Shown: piece by piece, positions 54,865-62,119 of the stretch
How positions within the stretch are numbered: position 1 is the first letter of the stretch
Layout: each line of letters starts with the position of its first letter
The notes under the pieces: model-generated
Databases searched by the model: none
The model's input: the letters and a program-made list of their open reading frames with translations, nothing else
What the model was told of the DNA's origin: nothing
Program-made: the position numbers and the translations under genes
Assembly: GCF_039595935.1 (NCBI RefSeq)
Contig: NZ_JBCNKR010000004.1
Coordinates: forward strand, 247,001-311,000
Direction of reading: 5' to 3'
Length of the DNA stretch: 64,000 bases
DNA from: Flavobacterium sp.
GTDB taxonomy: Bacteria > Bacteroidota > Bacteroidia > Flavobacteriales > Flavobacteriaceae

Positions 54865-55443
54865 TTAAAAAATAAATTCCGTCTGGCTTATAAAAAATAA
54901 AGCAAACCAATAAAGTTCATGGTTCTTTACCGAATTTTTCTTTAAAAATTGCAACGTCTTAGAAATTTGATTAGCAACAGCACTTGGAGACATATTCATT
55001 TCGTCGGCAATTTCTTTGTAGCTGCGGTCTTCGAATTTATGCAGACTGAATATTTTTCTTCTTTTTTCGGGAATTTTGTTCAGCAGATATTCAATTCGTT
55101 CTAACTGTAAACTAATATCTTCTTCTTGCTCAGATGCGGTGTCGAGTTCTTTGATCAGCTTTTCATCTTCTACAGAAAAAATTCGGTTTTGCTTTTTATA
55201 CCATTTTGATATTTCCTGTTTCGAGCTTTTAAACAAAATGGCTTCTAAGCTCACATTAGGATCAAGTTTAGCTCTGTATTTCCAAAGATGAATAAATACA
55301 TTCTGCGTTACATCTTCTGAGTCAGCAAGCTGAGCTGTATATTTTTTTACAAAGCAAAAAACTTTAAAATGATACAAATCATAAATTTCCTTAAAACAAG
55401 AATCATCTCCTGCACGTAATCTTAATATTAAATTAGAACTCAT
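54865..55443 (-). CDS. ECF-type RNA polymerase sigma-70 factor
   Basis: 192 residues. Region 2: YDLYHFKVFCFVKKYTAQLADSEDVTQNVFIHLWKYR. Region 4: IEYLLNKIPEKRRKIFSLHKFEDRS and YKEIADEMNMSPSAVANQISKTL, the recognition helix. It heads the sigma-FecR-receptor set and probably directs transcription of that set. The C-terminal hydrophobic tail LYWFALFFIS is slightly longer than usual. Confidence 0.93.
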   Translation of the reverse strand: MSSNLILRLRAGDDSCFKEIYDLYHFKVFCFVKKYTAQLADSEDVTQNVFIHLWKYRAKLDPNVSLEAILFKSSKQEISKWYKKQNRIFSVEDEKLIKELDTASEQEEDISLQLERIEYLLNKIPEKRRKIFSLHKFEDRSYKEIADEMNMSPSAVANQISKTLQFLKKNSVKNHELYWFALFFISQTEFIF

Positions 55444-55580
55444 AATGCAATTTTAAATGTTTAAAGAAGACCCTTACAAAAGTATGATAAACCTTTATTG
55501 ATATTTTTTACGATTTGGTCATTTAATGATTTGTTAATATTGATGAATAAAGAGCTTTTATTGATGAACTTTATCAAAAC

Positions 55581-55615
55581 AAAAAAGGCCCGAACGGAAT
55601 GTTAGGGCCTTTTAA
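55581..55615 (-). terminator. Terminator of the siderophore-receptor gene
   Basis: AAAAGGCCC (55583-55591) pairs with GGGCCTTTT (55605-55613), with A/T flanks; it lies 20 bp past the stop. Confidence 0.75.
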
Positions 55616-55633
55616 AGAAGTATCTAAACTAAC

Positions 55634-58033
55634 TTAGAATTTATATGCAACACTTCCCATAAAAGTACGTGGAGCCTGAACGTTTATTGTTGTATAACCG
55701 TTGAAATACAATTCGTTTGTTAAGTTATTTGCTTTTAATGAAATTCTGTATTTCGGCTGATCGTAGTATAAAGCCGCATTTACCACAGAATAAGATGGTA
55801 ATTCGAAAGTTTCTCCCGGTCCTGCATTGTAAATATAAGTAGCATCTCCGTAATTACCTCCAAAACCTAAACCTAAACCTTTCAATTTTGTTGTTTGAAG
55901 GTTATAGCTGAACCAATAGTTAATTAAATTTTCAGGTCCTGCAGTTACAGGTCGTGATCCGTTTAAATCAGAATCATTTTTAGCATAACCTACTAATAAA
56001 TTTAATCCCGGGATTGGGTTTGCTGTAACTTCTAATTCAAAACCTCTGCTAAATTGAGTACCATTTTGTATGCTTGCATTTGGGAAATTTGGATCAGCAG
56101 TTACGATATCTTTTACTTTGATGTTATAGTAACTCACTGTAGCACTCAATTTGTTTTGGAAAGCATTCGCTTTAATACCAAATTCATACTGATTTGCTCT
56201 TTCTGGATCAAATTGTTTCAATTCAAGGTTACCTCCAACATTTGCACTTGCATATCCTACGTTTTTAAAACTGTTTTGGTAGTTACCAAATACAGATAAC
56301 TGATCTTTTAAGATTTGAAAAACTGCACCAAATTTTGGAGAAAATGCATTTTGAGAAAATTTACCAGCCTGAGCATTTGAAGCAGGATCAAATGATCCTT
56401 GATTTTCAAAATGATCAAAACGTACCCCTGCTGAAAGAATTAATCTTTCTGTAACATTAAGTGCATCAGAAACATAAGCGCTGTAAGTTGATACAGAACT
56501 TGTACTAGTGTATGGATTATTACCATTTCCGGCAAGTGCATCCTTTACATTGGTTGGATTAAAATCATAATAATTTGCAGCCGTTCCAGTGTAATTTACT
56601 ACATCATAGGCAGCATAATTTAGCATGTTTTTGAATACTAAGTTATTTGTACCATAATAGATATCACCACCAATTAATAAACGGTTTCTCATAGATCCTA
56701 TGTTGAAATCACCATTGAAGTTCTGCTGGAATTCGATAGCATTATCTCTACCGTTTGCATCCCATGCATTTCTTGATAATTGTTGGTTTGGTAAAAGGTA
56801 AAACCATGTTTGTAAACCCGTAGCTTTATTAGAACCACTGCTAAATACAGTTTGAGAAGTCCATTGTTCAGACATTTGGTATAAAGCCTGTGCAAAAACA
56901 TTTAATGTTTTAGTATTCATAATGAATTCATCTCCTAAAAATGATCTTTTGAAGTTGATATCAAGATCCTTAGCATTATTAACTCCTAACTGGGCAATTG
57001 AAACTCCGTAAGGAAGATAAATTAAAGGCATACCAGAGTTGTCCTGATTTCCAATTTCGGCATCAATAGAAATAGTAAGTTTATCGTTTACTTTATAAGA
57101 GAAAGACGGTGCTAAGAAAAAGCTTTTTGAAGAACCGAAATCCTGAAAAGTATTTGCGTTACCAAAAGCAGCATTTAGTCTAAATAAAGCTGTATTGTCA
57201 TCGTTAACTGCCGTATTAACGTCAGCAGTTAAACGGTTAAAACCATAACTTCCGTTTTGATATGAAATTTCTCCACCAAAAGTTTCATAAGGTTTTTTAG
57301 TCACACGGTTGATTAATCCTCCGTATGAAGAAACCACATTACCAAAAAGTGTAGCGGATGGCCCTTTTATAACCTCAATTCTTTCAAGGTTTACAGCATC
57401 AGTATTACTGTTTACTTTTCCTGCAAGACCATTTCTTACCAAACTTTGAGTTGTAAATCCACGTAGAGAATACCAGGAAGCTCCATCACCCGCACGGTTT
57501 GTAGCTGCCCAAAGTTGATATAAACCCGGAACGTTTTTCAACGCTTCATCCTGATTTGTAACTAGCTGGTCTTTAATTAATTCTTTAGTTACCACATTAT
57601 ATACCTGAGAATTTTCAAGGTTTTTAATTGACATTCTAGATACATACTGGCTTTCTGCCTTAGTATACTTATTAGCGTTTCCTTTAACAAATACTTCTGT
57701 AAGCGCTTCAGAGGTAGTAATTAATGTAAAATTTTCTACCAGATCCTGTCCGGCAGTAACTGTAATATATTTTTCTTTAGGTGAAAATCCTACTACCGAT
57801 GTTCTTAATGTATAATTACCCGGTTTAATGTTTTTAATCTCATAATTTCCCTGAGCATCTGTAAGAGTTCCAACTTTTGTTCCTTTCAGCGTTACAGAAA
57901 TATTATCTGCTGCTTCATCATTAGACAAAGTAATAGTTCCTTTTATAGTACCTGTTGTTTGTGCAAATGAAGCTGCAGCCGTAAGCAGCATAAAACAGCA
58001 GCTTAAAAACGGTAATAGTATTTTTACTTTCAT
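55634..58033 (-). CDS. TonB-dependent siderophore-type receptor
   Basis: 799 residues. Signal peptide about 1-25; an N-terminal carboxypeptidase-regulatory-like domain (GTIKGTITLSNDEAADN, TLTDAQGNYEIKNI); then a siderophore-receptor plug (QDEALKNVPGLYQ, SWYSLRGFTTQSLVRNG, RIEVIKGPSATLFGNVVSSYGG) and barrel ending in FMGSVAYKF. It has no STN domain, so it is not the transducer of the neighbouring sigma system. Ligand unknown; an iron-siderophore is the family norm. It is preceded by an unusually perfect promoter. Confidence 0.92.
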   Translation of the reverse strand: MKVKILLPFLSCCFMLLTAAASFAQTTGTIKGTITLSNDEAADNISVTLKGTKVGTLTDAQGNYEIKNIKPGNYTLRTSVVGFSPKEKYITVTAGQDLVENFTLITTSEALTEVFVKGNANKYTKAESQYVSRMSIKNLENSQVYNVVTKELIKDQLVTNQDEALKNVPGLYQLWAATNRAGDGASWYSLRGFTTQSLVRNGLAGKVNSNTDAVNLERIEVIKGPSATLFGNVVSSYGGLINRVTKKPYETFGGEISYQNGSYGFNRLTADVNTAVNDDNTALFRLNAAFGNANTFQDFGSSKSFFLAPSFSYKVNDKLTISIDAEIGNQDNSGMPLIYLPYGVSIAQLGVNNAKDLDINFKRSFLGDEFIMNTKTLNVFAQALYQMSEQWTSQTVFSSGSNKATGLQTWFYLLPNQQLSRNAWDANGRDNAIEFQQNFNGDFNIGSMRNRLLIGGDIYYGTNNLVFKNMLNYAAYDVVNYTGTAANYYDFNPTNVKDALAGNGNNPYTSTSSVSTYSAYVSDALNVTERLILSAGVRFDHFENQGSFDPASNAQAGKFSQNAFSPKFGAVFQILKDQLSVFGNYQNSFKNVGYASANVGGNLELKQFDPERANQYEFGIKANAFQNKLSATVSYYNIKVKDIVTADPNFPNASIQNGTQFSRGFELEVTANPIPGLNLLVGYAKNDSDLNGSRPVTAGPENLINYWFSYNLQTTKLKGLGLGFGGNYGDATYIYNAGPGETFELPSYSVVNAALYYDQPKYRISLKANNLTNELYFNGYTTINVQAPRTFMGSVAYKF

Positions 58034-58059
58034 GTTATTTAGAATTAGTTTTAATAACG

Positions 58060-58091
58060 CAAATGTATGTGTTGTGTTAAATTAAACCAAA
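58060..58091 (-). promoter_or_regulatory. Consensus promoter of the siderophore-receptor gene
   Basis: Reading leftward: TTTG (58091-58088), a 20-bp spacer, then TACATTTG (58067-58060); both boxes match the Bacteroidota consensus exactly. The leader is about 20 nt. The rest of 58034-58336 is T-rich and holds only the terminator at its right end. Confidence 0.8.
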
Positions 58092-58282
58092 TTATTTTTA
58101 TTTATTCTACATAATAATACTGTTTTGGCTTTTTATCTCAATATTTTCATTTTTTTTAGTAAAAAAAAGCAGGATTCTTTTTTTTTACTATACTATTCAT
58201 AATTTACATTCATTCATTTGGCTCTCTGTTTCCCATCTTTTTTAATCAAATAGAAAAAAAATTCAATTGAAAAGTGAATTCA

Positions 58283-58316
58283 TAAAAAAAAGCCTCTACA
58301 ATATTGTAGAGGCCAT
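58283..58316 (-). terminator. Terminator of the alkaline phosphatase fusion gene
   Basis: GCCTCTACAAT/ATTGTAGAGGC (58292-58313) is a perfect 22-bp palindrome, followed in leftward RNA by a run of eight T. Confidence 0.8.
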
Positions 58317-58336
58317 TTATAAAAATGATGCAAATT

Positions 58337-60157
58337 CTATTTAGAAATCGCTTCCAGAATTTTTTTATAAATTTCAGTATTTTGATAAACTCCTGAAAAG
58401 TTTTGTGCCCCTGCTCCATACGCAAAAACCGGAACTGGAACCGCTGTATGATCATTTGTACTGAAACTTCCCTGAACGTATCCTTTTGTAATACTTCCGT
58501 CAATTAATGAAAGTCCGCCCGTTTCGTGATCGGCTGTTACAATCAAAAGGGTTTCCGGATTATTATCCACAAATTCCATTGCCTGCCCCACTAATTTGTC
58601 AAAATCAAGCATTTCTCGCACTACGTATTCTACATTATTACTATGTCCGCCGTAATCGATTTGTGCTCCTTCGGCCATAATAAAAAACGGATTTTTAGAT
58701 TTTGAAAAAGTGTTAACCGTTTTTATAAAAGATTTGGTTAGAAAATCTCCTCTTCCATTTTTCATAGAAACTACCGCAGCATCATCTAAAACTACAAATC
58801 TGTTGTTTTTAATAGTATCCAAAGAGCTAAATTTATCTGCAAACGTATATCCTTTTTCAACTAATGCTTGAGATAAATCTTTTCCATCTTTTCTGGCATT
58901 AAATTCTTTAGTTCCACCTCCTATTAAAATATCCGACAGATTGCTTAAAAAATCATTGGCAATAGGTTCACTTAAACTTCTTTCCAGTTGATGTGCATAA
59001 AAAGCGGCCGGAGTGGCATCTGTAATATTTCCTGCAGAAATAATAGCCGTTTTGTAATTTTTCTTAGCTAATTGCTGTGTGATTAATTCCAGAGGTTTTC
59101 CGTTTTCGTCAACACTTATAAACCGGTTATTGGTTTTATGTCCCGTTGCCATTGCTGTTGCACCGGCTGCCGAATCTGTAATATAACTGTCAGATGCTTT
59201 GGTTATAGATAATCCCTGAGTTGGAATGTTGAAAAGACTTAACTGCCCTTTATTAACCGTATAACCCGAATAAATCTGTGTTAATCCCATTCCGTCACCA
59301 ATTAACAGAATAACATTTTTGGGTTTCTTTTTGGCGAAAGCCGAAACATTTTTAGGAACATACGCCTGATGAAATTCTGTGTTTTGATAGAATGTTGATT
59401 TGATATTTTTGATAAAATGCGTCAATTCCGAAACGTTATCTGTTCCTATAAAATCAACTTTTAAATTCATCAACGTCATCCATGTATTTACATTATCCTG
59501 CGTTGCCCAAAATCGTATTTTTTTGTTTTGATTGTGAACTTTTTTAATAATAGACTGGATTTTTTCCAGATCGGTTTGAGTTAAAACTCCTTTACCGTTC
59601 CAAACCGTAATTTCTTTTAAATCTTCGCTGATCATTTCTACGCGTGCCAATTGCTCTGGTGAATATTCTTCATTCAGTCTTCCGTCAAAATAAATAAACA
59701 ACGGATAATTTTTCCATTCTGCTGGATTTGGTCTGTTTCCGGAAATGACCACTTTTATATTTTGATTGGATATAATTTGCAGATAGTTTTTTAACTGATC
59801 GGCAATTACTTTTAATGTCGAATTTGCTTCTGACTTAATATCGATCATTAAAATCAGCGGTTTATTACTTGGATAAGCTTTACTTCCTAAATTTTTTAAT
59901 TTTGAAGAAAGCGGTTCCAGATACATATTTTTTAAGGTGTTGTCTGGCGAAATATCTTTAAAATTATGCGCTACAAACAACTCATTATTTACCAGAAAAA
60001 CATCGGCTTCTATAACACCGGCTTCATTTGAATAAGCTCCATAAAAAGGAAGCGGACTAGCATAATCGTTATGCGAATGGATGTTTGAAGAACTGTATTC
60101 CTGTGCCTGCACAAACAGGAAAAACTGAAGGCAAAAAAGGGTAAATATTTTTTTCAT
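58337..60157 (-). CDS. Phosphodiesterase-alkaline phosphatase fusion
   Basis: 606 residues, signal peptide ending near VQAQ. Residues about 25-250 resemble a PLC-like/GDPD-type phosphodiesterase (AIM6-like): HSHNDY at 27-32, EADVF at 50-54, FVAH with His64. Residues about 278-606 are a PhoA-type alkaline phosphatase: Asp288 in IGDGMG, the nucleophile Ser329 in DSAAGATAMATG, QIDYGGHSNN and TADHETGG for the metal ligands. One chain could split a phosphodiester and then release phosphate. It probably acts in the periplasm for phosphate scavenging. The phosphatase domain is secure; activity of the first domain is inferred. Confidence 0.88.
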   Translation of the reverse strand: MKKIFTLFCLQFFLFVQAQEYSSSNIHSHNDYASPLPFYGAYSNEAGVIEADVFLVNNELFVAHNFKDISPDNTLKNMYLEPLSSKLKNLGSKAYPSNKPLILMIDIKSEANSTLKVIADQLKNYLQIISNQNIKVVISGNRPNPAEWKNYPLFIYFDGRLNEEYSPEQLARVEMISEDLKEITVWNGKGVLTQTDLEKIQSIIKKVHNQNKKIRFWATQDNVNTWMTLMNLKVDFIGTDNVSELTHFIKNIKSTFYQNTEFHQAYVPKNVSAFAKKKPKNVILLIGDGMGLTQIYSGYTVNKGQLSLFNIPTQGLSITKASDSYITDSAAGATAMATGHKTNNRFISVDENGKPLELITQQLAKKNYKTAIISAGNITDATPAAFYAHQLERSLSEPIANDFLSNLSDILIGGGTKEFNARKDGKDLSQALVEKGYTFADKFSSLDTIKNNRFVVLDDAAVVSMKNGRGDFLTKSFIKTVNTFSKSKNPFFIMAEGAQIDYGGHSNNVEYVVREMLDFDKLVGQAMEFVDNNPETLLIVTADHETGGLSLIDGSITKGYVQGSFSTNDHTAVPVPVFAYGAGAQNFSGVYQNTEIYKKILEAISK

Positions 60158-60192
60158 AGAAAATGTTTTTTTATTAATGCTGTTTGTTTTTT

Positions 60193-60361
60193 GCCACAGA
60201 TTAAAAGGATTAAAATGATTTTTGAATTACTTTGTGTAGAAGGCTTTGCTACGAATTGCACGAATTTTTACGAATTATTTTTAATTCCTGCGAATAAAAT
60301 TTGTGGAAATTTGTGCAATTCGTGACAAAAAAAATCTTTTTTAATCCTTTAAATCTGTGGC
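60193..60361. repeat. MITE-like element with terminal inverted repeats
   Basis: GCCACAGATTAAAAGGATTA at the left end is matched inverted at the right end (AATCCTTTAAATCTGTGGC). Inner arms ACGAATTGCACGAATTT and AAATTTGTGCAATTCGT are also inverted. The element is 169 bp and non-coding. It lies directly upstream of the phosphatase fusion gene and probably overlaps its promoter region. Confidence 0.65.
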
Positions 60362-60371
60362 TAAAAAAACA

Positions 60372-60408
60372 ATAATAACCAGTCCTTCAAAAAAAGACTG
60401 GTTTTATA
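60372..60408 (-). terminator. Terminator of the second SusC/SusD operon
   Basis: AACCAGTC (60377-60384) pairs with GACTGGTT (60396-60403), flanked by T and A runs; it lies between the SusD stop and the phosphatase gene. Confidence 0.75.
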
Positions 60409-60485
60409 ATATTTAAACTGCTATTTTTTTACTGCCTGCAGACTCCACAACAAGCCTGCAGCGTAAAAAAACAAACAAACTACAT

Positions 60486-60565
60486 TAATTGTTAATGGTT
60501 AATGGTTGATGGTTCACTCATAACTCATAACTCATAATTTATAATTAACAATTAATAATTAATAA
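60486..60565. repeat. Short tandem repeats downstream of SusD
   Basis: GGTTAATGGTT-type repeats (60492-60514), three CATAACT units in ACTCATAACTCATAACTCATAA form (60516-60537), and AATTAATAATTAATAATT. This is low-complexity non-coding sequence reaching the SusD stop codon. Confidence 0.7.
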
Positions 60566-62101
60566 TTACCATCCTTGGTTTTGAGTTAGAGCACCTTTGC
60601 TAACTGCGATTTCATCTGGCGGAATTGGCCATACGTGGTGAATTGCCGGATTAAAATTACGACCCGGATAAATTACAGTTCCGTTATAATGGTGAAGCGG
60701 TTTTGCGTAAGTATCTTTTGCATCGCCCCAGCGAACTAAATCAAAATGACGATCTGTCCATTCGCCTGCTAATTCGCAGCGTCTTTCTCTTTTTAAATCA
60801 GTTAAAGTAGCTCCTGAAATATCGGTAAGACCAGCACGACGACGAATCATATTAATTTCGGTATCAGCATTTTGACCTTTCATTAATTTAGCTTCTGCCA
60901 GCATTAAAATAACATCAGCATAACGTAAAAGCGGAACATTTAAAGCTGTAGAAGGTTTGTCTCCGTTAGCATTTACATAACGAATATCTACTGCTCCCGA
61001 ATTTGTTTTTGGATAACTAAACGGTTCCATATATTTTTTAAACTGATAACCTGTTCTGTTACTTGAACTTACAATATAATTTCCTTCATTAAAAGTTACT
61101 TCCTGTCCAAAATAAACGAATTTGTCTCCTTTTTGAAGTATCGTAGCGCTTCTCCTTTTATCTGTTGGATCATAGGTGTCAAACAATTCTTTTGTTGGAT
61201 AAAAATTTCCCCAGCCGTTGTAAGCTCCCCAGCCTTTATCTTCTAAACAAACTCCCGGAAAAATAGAACCCAAACCTGTATTTTCAGCACTTGAAGTAAC
61301 AGACCAGATATATTCTGATGACCAGTTGTTTTTAATTTTAAAAACATCCTCAAAATTGTCAAGCAATTTGTGTTTTCCGCTGGCTACAATCATATTAGCA
61401 TATTTAATGGCATTGTCCCAGTCTTTTGCATACAAATACGTACGTACTAAATAAGCCCAGGCAGCCGTTTTATGTGCACGTCCGTAATTATCTGGTGTCA
61501 TTTCATTAAAATAAGGCAGTAAATCAGCAGCTTTAATTAAATCGGCGGCGATGTACGCATAATTTTCGGCAACATTTTTAGCACGCGGTACGTAAACATT
61601 TGTGAAGTTTGCTCTGTCCTGAATTGGAATTCCTGCACGATCATCTCCATAACGATAAGCTAATTCTAAGTGCATTACAGCGTGGTTAAAATAGGCTTCT
61701 CCCAACATTCCGTTTCTTGTTTTTTCGTCTAAAGGAATATTCGGAATATTGCGAATTACATCGTTGCAACGTTTCATAATTTCATAATGTATTCTCCAGA
61801 TATCTTTTGTATCCGATTCTGACCCGTCGACAATAAAATTTTTGATACGTTCTGCATTTTGTCTTGGTTTTGTTCCGATGTCATCGCTGGCATTATTTAA
61901 CCAAAAGAAACCACGTCCGTACATATTATCATCAGAATACAAAGCATAAATGGCATTTACTCCCGCCTGTGCATCTGCCGGAGTTTTCCAGAAATTTCCG
62001 CTTGACGGTGCTCCCTGCGGAATAACGTCAAGTTCACTTTCGCAAGCCGAAGTGCTTATTAAAAGCACAAAACTCAATACTAAAAAGCTTATTTTTTTCA
62101 T
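60566..62101 (-). CDS. SusD/RagB-like outer-membrane lipoprotein (second locus)
   Basis: 511 residues, lipobox TSAC (Cys20). The SusD pattern is clear: GNFWKTPADAQAGVNAIYALY, LGEAYFNHAVMHLELAYRYG, AWAYLVRTYLYAKDWDNAIKYA, RYADVILMLAEAKLM, INMIRRRAGL and CELAGEWTDRHFDLVRWGDA. It lies 18 bp downstream of its SusC partner. The substrate cannot be read, since the enzymes of this locus are outside the window. Confidence 0.95.
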   Translation of the reverse strand: MKKISFLVLSFVLLISTSACESELDVIPQGAPSSGNFWKTPADAQAGVNAIYALYSDDNMYGRGFFWLNNASDDIGTKPRQNAERIKNFIVDGSESDTKDIWRIHYEIMKRCNDVIRNIPNIPLDEKTRNGMLGEAYFNHAVMHLELAYRYGDDRAGIPIQDRANFTNVYVPRAKNVAENYAYIAADLIKAADLLPYFNEMTPDNYGRAHKTAAWAYLVRTYLYAKDWDNAIKYANMIVASGKHKLLDNFEDVFKIKNNWSSEYIWSVTSSAENTGLGSIFPGVCLEDKGWGAYNGWGNFYPTKELFDTYDPTDKRRSATILQKGDKFVYFGQEVTFNEGNYIVSSSNRTGYQFKKYMEPFSYPKTNSGAVDIRYVNANGDKPSTALNVPLLRYADVILMLAEAKLMKGQNADTEINMIRRRAGLTDISGATLTDLKRERRCELAGEWTDRHFDLVRWGDAKDTYAKPLHHYNGTVIYPGRNFNPAIHHVWPIPPDEIAVSKGALTQNQGW

Positions 62102-62119
62102 TTTGTTAGTTTTATTTTT

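Noticed and set aside
60516..60537. CRISPR-like short repeats
   Set aside because: The CATAACT units are adjacent with no spacers; simple tandem repeats, not an array.
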